64,000 nt of DNA from Bacteroidota bacterium (lineage in GTDB: Bacteria; Bacteroidota; Ignavibacteria; Palsa-1295), in the NCBI GenBank assembly GCA_030706745.1, contig JAUZNX010000002.1, positions 124,001 through 188,000 on the forward strand. The letters run 5' to 3'. Positions 46,908 through 59,999 of this stretch are shown piece after piece (the stretch's first letter is position 1; the number at the start of each line of letters is the position of its first letter). Under the pieces are notes generated by a model. It saw nothing but the letters and a program-made list of their open reading frames with translations. It had not been told where the DNA came from and did no database searches. The translations under genes were made by a program, and so were the position numbers.

Positions 46908-47504
46908 ATGAGACGTTCACTCCTCCATATCCTGTTTCTGACCTTGATCCCGGTCGTGGGTGTTGCCGGGAATGGGTGGAATGAGCCGAAGCTCGCGACG
47001 AAGATCTTCCAGGATTCGACGATCTTCACGCTCCATCTCGATCCCAAACAGTCGCACAAAGCTGGTTCGACATTCGAAGTGACCATCCATGTAAAGCCCG
47101 GCGCAGGCTGGCATGTCTGGAGTGCCGACATGTCCTCCGAAGGTGGACTCACGCCGCTCAAGGTTACTCTGCCCGGCGATCTCTCCAAGTATTTCGAACT
47201 CGTCAGCTTCCACGAGACCGGGGACGTGAAAGTTGGTTATGACTCAGCATTCGATGTTGCAACGCGTGCGCATTACGGCGAGTACGATGTGATCGCAAAG
47301 GTTTCCGTCCGCGAAGCAGCGCCAACACCGTTGCCGTTCTTCTTGTATGTCAATTACCAGACCTGCAACGAGGTCGTTTGTGAGCCGCCGCGCTGGTACC
47401 AGGTGCCGATGACCGCGCTCGGCGCGAAGCCCATCGAATTTACCTTCGCCGATGCCGATAGAAGCCAACCCGCTAAAATGGGAACAGCAGGAGGGGAGCG
47501 ATGA
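46908..47504 (+). CDS. DsbD N-terminal-domain protein, first copy
   Basis: A ~198-residue exported protein (MRRSLLHILFLTLIPVVGVA signal). The immunoglobulin-like nDsbD fold is visible as FEVTIHVKPGAGWHVWSADM, EGGLTPLKVTLP and the redox pair in LYVNYQTCNEVVCEPPRW. In DsbD that pair relays electrons to periplasmic partners. Here there is no membrane or thioredoxin part, so it is a stand-alone nDsbD. It overlaps the next gene by four bases (ATGA). Confidence 0.83.
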   Translation: MRRSLLHILFLTLIPVVGVAGNGWNEPKLATKIFQDSTIFTLHLDPKQSHKAGSTFEVTIHVKPGAGWHVWSADMSSEGGLTPLKVTLPGDLSKYFELVSFHETGDVKVGYDSAFDVATRAHYGEYDVIAKVSVREAAPTPLPFFLYVNYQTCNEVVCEPPRWYQVPMTALGAKPIEFTFADADRSQPAKMGTAGGER

Positions 47505-48049
47505 GACGAATGCAAGTCATTGGGCTTGTTCTTATCACCTCCTTGACTCTCGCGGTGGTGAAGGGGTATGCGAACGATCCGAAGCGGATCGAGCGTCGAA
47601 TCCATCTTGACTCGACGATCCTTAGCCTTTCAATGCATCCATTGAAGATACTTCACAATGGAGATTTGGTGAAGGCTCGCATCCATGTCGATGTCCATGA
47701 TGGTTGGCAAATCGGCGCTCTATCTGATTCGCAGAAGAATAATTGCGAATGCCAAATGGCGTTCCGTGTACATCTTCCTGATTCTCTTGCGAGTAACTAT
47801 GAGATAGTGTCGCTGAGAGAAACAGGAAAAGTAACTACGGTTTTTGATTCCGATTTCCTCGAGTTGAGATCCTACCATACGGAACCCTTCGATGTGATTG
47901 CAACTCTAAAGGCACGCAGGAAAGTTAAGACTTTGGCTGACTTCCGATTATTCGCCGGTTACCAGGCGGTCAACATGATTAGGAAGCAATGTCTGCCACC
48001 CAGCTGGTATGAAGTATCGCTTAAAAAACCAGACATCGTAGCGAATTAA
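47501..48049 (+). CDS. Degenerate DsbD N-terminal-domain protein, second copy
   Basis: A 182-residue exported protein sharing the layout of its neighbours (DPKRIERRIHLDSTIL, VKARIHVDVHDGWQIG, HTEPFDVIATLKA). The redox loop reads LFAGYQAVNMIRKQCLPPSW: the first catalytic Cys is replaced and only the second remains. It carries a different Cys pair (NNCECQM, near residue 84) in place of the usual segment. It has therefore lost the canonical nDsbD function or been repurposed; alternatively the new pair forms a structural disulfide. Confidence 0.78.
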   Translation: MRRMQVIGLVLITSLTLAVVKGYANDPKRIERRIHLDSTILSLSMHPLKILHNGDLVKARIHVDVHDGWQIGALSDSQKNNCECQMAFRVHLPDSLASNYEIVSLRETGKVTTVFDSDFLELRSYHTEPFDVIATLKARRKVKTLADFRLFAGYQAVNMIRKQCLPPSWYEVSLKKPDIVAN

Positions 48050-48101
48050 GTGCAGAGCGGATTCATGAAATTGCAATTCAAGAGAGAAATTAATTCATAA
48101 A

Positions 48102-50225
48102 GTGAGAAGCATCCTCCGATATATTGCTCCCTTTGCACTGCTCTGCGCGGTCCTCGCAGCAGCACTGACCAGTCGTGCGACCGATCCGAAGCGGATTGAG
48201 CCAAAGCTTCACATGGATTCGGCAATCTTCAAGATGAAGCTCGAGCCAAAGGCTCATCCGCAGGCTGGCAAGACGTTTCAGGTCCGAATTCATGTCGATC
48301 TCCGGCATCCATACCATATTTGGAGTTCATACATGTCGGATGAAGGCGGACTGATCCCTCTTAGTCTGCAGGTACCGGACGCAATTTCGAAGTACTTCGA
48401 AATCGTTGGAAAACTCACAGAGACCGGCAAAATCATTCCAAAGTATGACTCAGGCTTTGAGATGGTCACGAAGGCCCATCACACTCCTTTTGATGTAATC
48501 GCTACAATAAAGGTTAAGGCGAATTCCAAGGACCCCGTCCCGTTTTCGCTTTTCCTGAAGTATCAGACCTGTAACGAAACTCAATGTTTGCCACCGGCCG
48601 TCTATGTGGTACCGATGGATATCCTTGGTGAGAAGCCATTGATGCTAACCATCGCCGAGGGTACTCCTGATACGACATCGGAGAACATGGCAAGTGCGCC
48701 GCGCATTGATAGCGCGGACAAGGCGATGCTGCGGAACAAAGATTCATCAGTGAAGATGAGTCAAAGTTCTCCGGGGGCATCGAGTCAGCCGCCGTCGAGT
48801 CCGGGTGGCGGAGAATCTGCCGCAAAAGGTGATGTGGTCGCAATCGCGCAGGATTCGATTTGGAGCTTCATCTTCGCTGCGATGGGATTTGGCTTCCTCG
48901 CATTGCTCACGCCGTGCGTCTTCCCGATGGTGCCGATCACGGTGAGCTTCTTTACCAAGCGTAATGCCGGCAGCCGCAAGGAAGCAACGAAGGACGCACT
49001 GCTCTATGCGACGGGTATTGTCGTTACGTTTGTTCTGCTCGGGTTTTTCCTATCGTTGATTGCTGGTCCTGCCGGCATCAATCAGTTTGCGGCGAACCCG
49101 TGGGCGAACCTTGCCATTGCGGCGATTTTCATTGCCTTCGCGCTGAATCTGTTCGGCTTGTTCGAGATTGGTATTCCCTCATCGGTCTTGTCCAAGCTCA
49201 ACATGACGGCGCAGAAATCGAAGAACAAAGTATTCTCGGTCGTGCTGATGGGCTTCGTATTTTCTCTGACGAGCTTTACCTGCACGGTGCCGTTCGTCGG
49301 CACGCTGATGGTCACGTTCTCACGCGGCTCGTGGTTCGTGCCACTCATCGGGATGGTGGCGTTCGCGACGATCTTCGCGCTGCCGTTCTTCCTGTTGGCC
49401 CTCTTCCCGAACCTGATGAAGCAGCTTCCGCGCTCGGGTACGTGGATGAACAATGTGAAAGTCGTGATGGGGTTTTTGGAAATCGCGGCCGCGCTTAAGT
49501 TTTTCTCGAACGTCGATCTCATTTGGTCGTGGCATTTCTTCAACCGCGATTTGGTGCTTGCGGCCTGGGTCGCTATTGCGATCATGACTACGATCTATTT
49601 GCTCGGTCGCTTCCAGTTGTCGCATGACACTCCGGTCGAGCATATTGGGGCACTACGGCTTTGCATCGCGGTGATGTTTTTGTCGGCGGGCATTTATTTG
49701 TATACCGGCTTCCACAATCAGCCATTGGGCGATCTCGATGCATTCCTGCCACCGGCTTCCGAAGTTGGCGAAGTCGGCGCGAACATGGCTTCGATGGTGC
49801 CATCTCAAAAAACCGCGACTCAAAGTAACCAGCCGCAGAGTTGGATACCAAGTTATCCGGCCGCACTTGCAGAGGCGAAGAAGACAGGTAAGAATATCTT
49901 TATCGACTTTACCGGATATACCTGCACGAATTGCCGCGCAATGGAAGCGTCTGTGTTTAGCCGACCAGATGTGAAGGAGATGTTCGGCAGCTTTGTACTT
50001 GCGCGACTCTATACGGATAATGGCACATCGCTCAACGATTCGAATCGCGATTTGGAAGAATCACGGTTCAACACGATCGCGTTGCCATATTACGTCATCG
50101 TCTCTCCCGACGATAAACCGCTGGCCACGGTCCCCGGCTTCACGCGGGATGTCGAGTCGTTCAAGGCCTTCCTGAAAGTGGAGAAGCCTGCCAGCGCGAC
50201 AAGCGTGGCAATGCTGGGACGATAA
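48102..50225 (+). CDS. dsbD: Thiol:disulfide interchange protein DsbD
   Basis: A full three-domain DsbD of 707 residues. Periplasmic nDsbD with redox pair C157/C162 (YQTCNETQCLPP); a linker rich in Ser/Pro/Gly; a transmembrane domain from ~245 with the cysteine motifs TPCVFPMVPITVSFF and TSFTCTVPFVGTL; and a C-terminal thioredoxin-like domain with YTCTNCRAM (C608, C611). It carries electrons from cytoplasmic thioredoxin across the membrane to exported thiol proteins, likely including the TlpA-like lipoprotein at 24.8 kb (inference). Starts with GTG at 48102. Confidence 0.93.
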   Translation: MRSILRYIAPFALLCAVLAAALTSRATDPKRIEPKLHMDSAIFKMKLEPKAHPQAGKTFQVRIHVDLRHPYHIWSSYMSDEGGLIPLSLQVPDAISKYFEIVGKLTETGKIIPKYDSGFEMVTKAHHTPFDVIATIKVKANSKDPVPFSLFLKYQTCNETQCLPPAVYVVPMDILGEKPLMLTIAEGTPDTTSENMASAPRIDSADKAMLRNKDSSVKMSQSSPGASSQPPSSPGGGESAAKGDVVAIAQDSIWSFIFAAMGFGFLALLTPCVFPMVPITVSFFTKRNAGSRKEATKDALLYATGIVVTFVLLGFFLSLIAGPAGINQFAANPWANLAIAAIFIAFALNLFGLFEIGIPSSVLSKLNMTAQKSKNKVFSVVLMGFVFSLTSFTCTVPFVGTLMVTFSRGSWFVPLIGMVAFATIFALPFFLLALFPNLMKQLPRSGTWMNNVKVVMGFLEIAAALKFFSNVDLIWSWHFFNRDLVLAAWVAIAIMTTIYLLGRFQLSHDTPVEHIGALRLCIAVMFLSAGIYLYTGFHNQPLGDLDAFLPPASEVGEVGANMASMVPSQKTATQSNQPQSWIPSYPAALAEAKKTGKNIFIDFTGYTCTNCRAMEASVFSRPDVKEMFGSFVLARLYTDNGTSLNDSNRDLEESRFNTIALPYYVIVSPDDKPLATVPGFTRDVESFKAFLKVEKPASATSVAMLGR

Positions 50226-50230
50226 GAGGC

Positions 50231-50746
50231 GTGGACGTAGTTTGCGAGTCTAATCGATTGTCACTGCGGAAGTATACGCAGGACGATGTTCCGCTGCTGC
50301 ATGTGATCACTTCCGATGCTGCGACGATGAGCTTTTATCCTGCTCCGTTTACGATCGAGCAAACCGCAGCATGGATCGAACGCAGCATGAAGAGTTATGA
50401 CGAGCATGGTTTTGGCCGCTACGCGACATTTCTGAAGAGGACTGGCGAGTATATTGGTTGCGTCGGTTACTTCCGGACCATGGTTAACGATGTGATGGAA
50501 AACGACCTCGGATACATCATTGCTCGTGACCATTCGAACAAGGGCTACGCGACGGAGGCTGCAAAAGCATGTTTGGACCTGGCGGAAAGAGAGAAGTGGT
50601 TCTGCGGCGTGGTGATCCAGATGGCGCACGACCATATCGCGTCACGACGCGTTGCCGAGCACCTGGGCGCAACGCTGGAGGCTACCTTCATCAATCGAAG
50701 GAATCGAGATATTCTGACGAATTTGTTCTTGATAAACTTGGAGTGA
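50231..50746 (+). CDS. GNAT-family N-acetyltransferase (RimJ/RimL-like)
   Basis: A 171-residue acetyltransferase: RLSLRKYTQDDVPLLH at the start, YIGCVGYFRT in the central strand, LGYIIARDHSNKGYATEAAK with the acetyl-CoA-binding (R/Q)xxGxG/A-type loop (HSNKGYA), and SRRVAEHLGATLEATF at the end. The RimJ/RimL-type group acetylates N-termini of proteins or small amines. The GTG start at 50231 is 5 bp after the dsbD stop. Confidence 0.87.
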   Translation: MDVVCESNRLSLRKYTQDDVPLLHVITSDAATMSFYPAPFTIEQTAAWIERSMKSYDEHGFGRYATFLKRTGEYIGCVGYFRTMVNDVMENDLGYIIARDHSNKGYATEAAKACLDLAEREKWFCGVVIQMAHDHIASRRVAEHLGATLEATFINRRNRDILTNLFLINLE

Positions 50747-50759
50747 TTCCGAATGGAAA

Positions 50760-51167
50760 TCACCGCTCGAACAACGATACGATCGTCATTCCCTGAACAC
50801 GAAAGATTGGGGAGGTCGGCTTTTCGCCGGTGATAAATTCGTCGGCGTTGAGAATTCGCGCTGCGGTCAGGTGAAGAGCATCGAGTCCACCGAGTCCGTA
50901 TTGTTTAGCTAAATCTAGTGCCGATTCAATGGCGTAAGATGTTGGCTGAAGCCAGTCCACAACGGAATCGAAGTACGCGGAATAAAAATCAACTTCGACT
51001 TGTCGCCGGTGGTACGTTGCTTTCGGTAAAACTTCGAGCCGCAGGAAAATGCTCGATACAAACTCACGATTCGAATCGGTAATCAGACGCAGTGCGATTG
51101 CCGACTCCGGCAGGACAGCACGGGCTGCTGCTATTAGAACATTGGCATCAACGAACGTTCGAATCAT
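50760..51167 (-). CDS. PIN-domain ribonuclease toxin (VapC-like)
   Basis: A 135-residue PIN domain with the acidic cluster D7 (TFVDANVLI), E45 (FLRLEVLPKA), D96 (GLGGLDALHL) and D109/E110 near the end (NADEFITGE). These bind the metal in VapC-type RNases. The start codon overlaps the stop of the upstream small gene (ATGA). It is convergent with the acetyltransferase. Confidence 0.86.
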   Translation of the reverse strand: MIRTFVDANVLIAAARAVLPESAIALRLITDSNREFVSSIFLRLEVLPKATYHRRQVEVDFYSAYFDSVVDWLQPTSYAIESALDLAKQYGLGGLDALHLTAARILNADEFITGEKPTSPIFRVQGMTIVSLFER

Positions 51168-51388
51168 GAAACATCGAAAGCTTCTCGCTGTTGTTCGGCA
51201 TGTTCTCTTCTAATCTCTTCCAGCGTCAGCAATGGAATGCCCGATTCCTCGATTCTTTTCCGAATTGCCAGCAATTTGCGGCCAAGCTCCGAGGTATTTT
51301 CGGGTGGATTTGCGCTATTGCGCACGGCCTTGCGCGTGTGTTTGACCCTCGATGCAGTTGTCTTCTTGGTTTTTGCTTTTACGGCCAT
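51164..51388 (-). CDS. Probable antitoxin partner of the PIN toxin
   Basis: A 74-residue basic-then-acidic protein (MAVKAKTKKTTASRVKH..., LGRKLLAIRKRIEESGIPLL, REHAEQQREAFDVS), starting at 51388; the frame is open to 51493 but that part overlaps the divergent gene at 51476. The last part is helical. Its 4-base overlap with the PIN gene and its size identify it as the antitoxin; no DNA-binding motif is recognised. Confidence 0.75.
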   Translation of the reverse strand: MAVKAKTKKTTASRVKHTRKAVRNSANPPENTSELGRKLLAIRKRIEESGIPLLTLEEIRREHAEQQREAFDVS

Positions 51389-51475
51389 GATGAGTAAACG
51401 CCGCGAAATCGTTATTCGGTTCGATAGGCTCATTGCGGGACAAACCCCGCTTTTCAAGCGTTCGGCATCCGTCAA

Positions 51476-53395
51476 ATGCCAGAAATCGTCCATCCAAGTA
51501 TTCCTGTTTCCTCTCCCCTTCAGGGGATAGGGCAGGGTGAGGGGTCCGACCGCTTTTCCCAGCGGCTTCGGGAGTCTGTTGTCAGGCCGATCCTTACCGA
51601 TGGATCGATCGTCGCAACACTTGCCGCGCAGGGGCTAACGGACCCGCTGCCAGAGCGGTATAATCTCACGCAGCCCATCGCTGTCGAGCACGTTCATCGC
51701 GCCTTTGCCGAAGCAGGAGCGGAGCTTCTCGTCTCGAACACCGAGCGTGCTAACGCCATCACATTAGCCCGGCATCATCTTGCTGAGAAGGCATACGAGA
51801 TCAACCGAAAAGGCGTGTGGCTTGCGCGGACGGCTGCGAGCGATCACGAACTACTGGTCGCCGCTGCCATGGGCCCGGTTGGCAAATTCTTGTCGCCGAT
51901 TGGTCCACTGAAGCGAGAGGACGTTCGCCAGGCATTTCACGAGCAAGCCCTCGCACTTCTCGATGGCGGCCCGGATGTTTTTATGCTCCGCAGCTTCATC
52001 GACATGGATGAACTCGAGATTGCAATCGAAGAAGTCCAGCGAGTCGCACCGCATATTCCAATCATCGCGCAAAAGACCTTCCCAGAGGATGGCGCTTTGT
52101 TAGCGACAGATTTCGCCCACAAGGTTGCACGGCGATTGATCGCGCATGGCGTCGCCGCGATCGGCTCGAACGGTACCGTCGGCCCGAACCGGATGCTTTC
52201 CATCATTCAGGCACTTGCCGTGCCGGGCATTGCGATCAGCGCACAGCCGGACATTGGAATTCCTACGCTGGCCGATGGACGCCCAGTCTATCATGCGACG
52301 CCGGAATACATCGGCGAAAGCGCGCGCCGGTTGGTCGAGGCGGGCGCCTCGATCGTTGGTGCCGCCGGTGGCGCAAGACCGGAGCATATTCGCGCGATAC
52401 ACGATGCCATTCACGGCCTCAGCGCCGGCGAGATTAAGGTGCATGAGGCGCACGTCAACGCCGAACAGCACAACGGCAAGGCCGATCAGACGAAGTTCTC
52501 GCAGTTCAAGCAAAACCTCGGCAAGAAGTTTCTCGCAACCGTCGAGCTCGATGTGCCGAGAGGATTGGATATGTCCAGCGTGTTTGAAGGTGCGTCGTTT
52601 CTGGCAAAAGCTGGAATGGATGCGGTCAATATCTCCGACGGCGCTCGGGCACGTCTGCGCATGAGTTCGTTTACGATCGGGCACATGGTGCAGACGCAAT
52701 GCGGCATCGAGGCCATGACGCATCTGGCCTGCCGAGATCGCAACATGGTAGGTTTGCAATCCGAGTTGCTTGGTGCTGAGGCGCTCGGCGTGCGAAATAT
52801 CTTGTGCGTCACCGGCGATCCGGCGCAAATTGGTGATTACCCGTACGCGACAAGCGTCTATGACATCGACGCGATCGGTCTAATCCGCGCGGTTCACTCG
52901 ATGAACGAGGGATGCGATTTGCTCGGCAACTCGATCTCTGGCGGTGCGGCAAATTGCACGCATTTCCTGATCGCTTGCGGATGCAATCCTGTTGCCGACG
53001 ACATGGACCGTGAACTGGCGCGTCTCGAGCGCAAAATTGCGGAAGGCTGTGAAGTCATCTTCACGCAGCCGCTCTTCGAGATGAAGGCGCTCGCGCCATT
53101 TCTGGACGCGATCAAGACCTTTCCGGGGAAAGCGAAAATCATGCTCGGAATCATGCCGCTCCGGAGTATTAGGCACGCGGAGTTTCTGCACTATGAAGTA
53201 CCGGGTATGTCGGTGCCGCAGTGGATTCGGGATCGGATCGCAGCAAGGTCAACTGTCGATGCCCAAAGTAAGGAAGGCGTTGAGATCTGCGTTGAATTCC
53301 TGAAGGAAGCGCGCGCACATGTGGATGGAGTTTACATGATGCCGCCGTTCCGGCGATATCAGATGGCGGTCGACATATTAGAGCGGCTGGGATGA
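51476..53395 (+). CDS. Homocysteine S-methyltransferase-like / methylenetetrahydrofolate reductase fusion
   Basis: A 639-residue fusion like B. subtilis YitJ. Residues ~35-310 are the homocysteine-methyltransferase (BHMT/MetH N-terminal) barrel: AEAGAELLVSNTERANAI, then AAAMGPVGKF and YHATPEYIGESARRLVEAG. The three zinc cysteines are all missing: the GxNC position is G233 (IGSNGTVGP), and the GGCCG positions are A297/G298 (VGAAGGARPEHI). Residues ~345-639 are MTHFR with ELDVPRGLDM, HLACRDRN, NILCVTGDP and VIFTQPLFEMK intact. So the reductase half looks active and the transferase half does not. The first 30 residues include a translated repeat (51511-51544). Confidence 0.87.
   Translation: MPEIVHPSIPVSSPLQGIGQGEGSDRFSQRLRESVVRPILTDGSIVATLAAQGLTDPLPERYNLTQPIAVEHVHRAFAEAGAELLVSNTERANAITLARHHLAEKAYEINRKGVWLARTAASDHELLVAAAMGPVGKFLSPIGPLKREDVRQAFHEQALALLDGGPDVFMLRSFIDMDELEIAIEEVQRVAPHIPIIAQKTFPEDGALLATDFAHKVARRLIAHGVAAIGSNGTVGPNRMLSIIQALAVPGIAISAQPDIGIPTLADGRPVYHATPEYIGESARRLVEAGASIVGAAGGARPEHIRAIHDAIHGLSAGEIKVHEAHVNAEQHNGKADQTKFSQFKQNLGKKFLATVELDVPRGLDMSSVFEGASFLAKAGMDAVNISDGARARLRMSSFTIGHMVQTQCGIEAMTHLACRDRNMVGLQSELLGAEALGVRNILCVTGDPAQIGDYPYATSVYDIDAIGLIRAVHSMNEGCDLLGNSISGGAANCTHFLIACGCNPVADDMDRELARLERKIAEGCEVIFTQPLFEMKALAPFLDAIKTFPGKAKIMLGIMPLRSIRHAEFLHYEVPGMSVPQWIRDRIAARSTVDAQSKEGVEICVEFLKEARAHVDGVYMMPPFRRYQMAVDILERLG
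51511..51544 (+). repeat. CCCTCTCCCC-type repeat within the start of the 51476 gene
   Basis: ctctccccttcaggggata followed by gggcagggtgagggg is a palindrome-containing, G/C-skewed dispersed repeat of a type seen in intergenic DNA of many bacteria. Here it is translated as SPLQGIGQGEG in the N-terminus. Confidence 0.65.
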
Positions 53396-54380
53396 GACCC
53401 ACAGTGGAGAGTGGAGAACGGAGAGTGGAGAACGGTAAGCCGAGGGTCGGCATTGTGCTCGTGAACTTCAACGGCTACACTGATACCGCCCGGTGCCTCA
53501 AGTCTCTTGCGGATATTTCCTATCCTGATGTCGAGATTATCGTTGTCGATAACGGCTCGCACGATGGAAGTGGCGTCCGGCTTCGCCAGGAGTTTCCAAA
53601 TGTGACGCACATCCGGTCGGAGGAGAACACGGGCTTCACCGGCGGCAACAACATTGGCATCGAGCACGCAATGTCAAATGGCTGCGATCATGTGCTGCTG
53701 CTTAACAACGACACGATCGTGACACCGGGATTTCTCGAGCCATTAGTGGCGCGTCTCGAATCCGATCCGAAGATTGCCGCTGTGAGCGGTAAGATTTACT
53801 ATGCGCCCGAGAAGCGCGGTGGACAGTCGGACATCATCTGGTATGCAGGATGCTACCAGAAGTGGCACATGGGTTATCATCACGTTGGAATCGAGGAGAA
53901 GGACACAGGTCTGTATGATACTCCACGAGACATACCGTATGCCTGCGGTTGCCTGATGCTGATGCGTGGCTCTGTCATTCGCGAACTCGGAATGCTTTCG
54001 CCAGACTATTTCATTTATTGGGAAGAGGCGGACTGGTGCCATCGCGCGCGGAACGCCGGATATACGTGCATGTATGAGCCAAAGAGTGTGATCTATCACA
54101 ATCTGGCCGGCGCGCCGATCGGCGACGAAACGCCGTTTTACATGTATCTTCAGCACCGCAACGCGTTTATCTACGCGCGCAAGTTTTATCATGGCCTGAC
54201 TGCAATTCGGTACTGGGCGTTTTATCCGTTGTTCTTAGCATATCGCTTCGCTTATGATTGGCGAATCCACAAACGTCAAGCTGCCAGAGCCATGCTGGCC
54301 GGTATCAGAGATTACTTCCGAGGCTATCGAGGTACGCAAGGACTCGAAGAGCGCGGCTTCATTCATAGAAAGTTAGCCAA

Positions 54381-54384
<4 letters not shown>
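53392..54384 (+). CDS. Family 2 glycosyltransferase
   Basis: A 330-residue inverting GT-A fold enzyme (GT2, rhamnosyl/dTDP-sugar type): VGIVLVNFNGYTDTARCL, EIIVVDNGSHDGS, NTGFTGGNNIGI, the DxD-like LLLNNDTIVTPGF, and YFIYWEEADWCHRARNAGY with the conserved ED/EE acid. C-terminal amphipathic segments suggest membrane association. The ATG overlaps the preceding stop (ATGA). Its first 15 codons consist of a heptad repeat (53404-53438), so the real start may lie further on, but the GT fold begins right after it. Followed directly by an epimerase, so surface polysaccharide synthesis is likely. Confidence 0.88.
53404..53438 (+). repeat. Heptanucleotide repeat within the glycosyltransferase start
   Basis: Heptads gtggaga, gtggaga, acggaga, gtggaga, acggtaa in tandem; equivalently ggagagtggagaac repeated twice (53406-53433). 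Translated as VESGERRVENG in the glycosyltransferase frame. Confidence 0.8.
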
Positions 54385-59048
<4,664 letters not shown>

Positions 59049-59052
<4 letters not shown>

Positions 59053-59807
59053 TGTGCCACCCACCCCCCGTCAACCGGCAATGCGATACCCGTCACGAAC
59101 GACGCGGCATCGGAGCAGAGCCAAACCACTCCGTTGGCGATTTCCTCAGGTTTACCAATGCGACCAATCGGTTCGCCTGCGGTAAGTAGTGCTTCCATTC
59201 CAGGATTGTTGCGGATAGATCGCTCTACCATAGGCGTATCGATAACGCCGGGGCAAATAGCATTCACGCGAATGCCCTGTTTGACATAGTCGAGCGCCGC
59301 CGCTTTCGTCAAGCCGAGTAACCCATGCTTGCTTGCAGTGTACGCTGGTGCTCCGGCGAATCCGACAAGACCACCAATCGAAGAGCAGTTTACGATCACG
59401 CCTTTGCCTTGCTTCAGCATATAAGGCAACTCATATTTCATGCAGAGCCAGACGCCCTTGAGATTAATGTCAAGCACGCGGTCCCAATTGTCCTCGGTGC
59501 AATCGGCGGTTGGACTAGACTCGCCTTCAATGCCTGCGTTATTGAACGCATAATCGATCGATCCGAAGGCGCTGAAGACAGCATCGATGGCTTTCTTTAC
59601 ACTTGCACCATCGGAGACATCACAATGGAAATACTTGGCATGGCCACCCTCAGCAAGGAGCATTTCTACCGTTTTTTGACCCTCCGCGTCCGATACGTCG
59701 AGAACGGCCACATTTGAGCCTTCTCGAGCGAATCCACTCGCGGCCGCTCGGCCAATGCCCGAGGCAGCTCCCGTAATGATTGCACTCTTTCCTTTAAACA
59801 GGTTCAT
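59049..59807 (-). CDS. Classical short-chain dehydrogenase/reductase
   Basis: A 252-residue [22 protein letters not shown] (TGxxxGxG), [10 protein letters not shown] (NNAG), [22 protein letters not shown] (catalytic Ser, Tyr-x-x-x-Lys) and [14 protein letters not shown]. This is the type with an Asp after the second strand (AVLDVSD), which favours NAD over NADP. Substrate unknown; the family includes glucose 1-dehydrogenase-like and 3-oxoacyl reductases. Coupled to the acyl-CoA synthetase gene by overlap. Confidence 0.88.
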
Positions 59808-59815
59808 GCAAGCTT

Positions 59816-59995
59816 TTACGCTGAGCGGGCTTGGTGTTTCCGCTCTTCACGTTTCTTCATCTGTTCTTTCACCCAGTCCGGCGCAGCGCGGCACGCGCAG
59901 TGCTTCGCATGACCGATATGCCACCGGAGTCGTTCTGCATCACTCGGATTTTTCGGCATTCGGTGCGATTCGTGCCAGATGCGGTTGATCGTCAT
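59816..59995 (-). CDS. Small conserved-looking protein with CxC and His motifs
   Basis: A 59-residue protein starting at 59995 (MTINRIWHESHRMPKNPSDA), with LRWHIGHAKHCACRAAP and a charged Lys/Arg/Glu tail. The MPKNP...RxxWHxxHxxxCxCRxxP layout recalls a family of small uncharacterised bacterial proteins; a metal site from the His and Cys pairs is possible. A short AGCGGG precedes the ATG. It sits between ppsA (stop 4 bp upstream) and the SDR (8 bp downstream), so it is in the operon. Confidence 0.62.
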   Translation of the reverse strand: MTINRIWHESHRMPKNPSDAERLRWHIGHAKHCACRAAPDWVKEQMKKREERKHQARSA

Positions 59996-59999
59996 CCCG

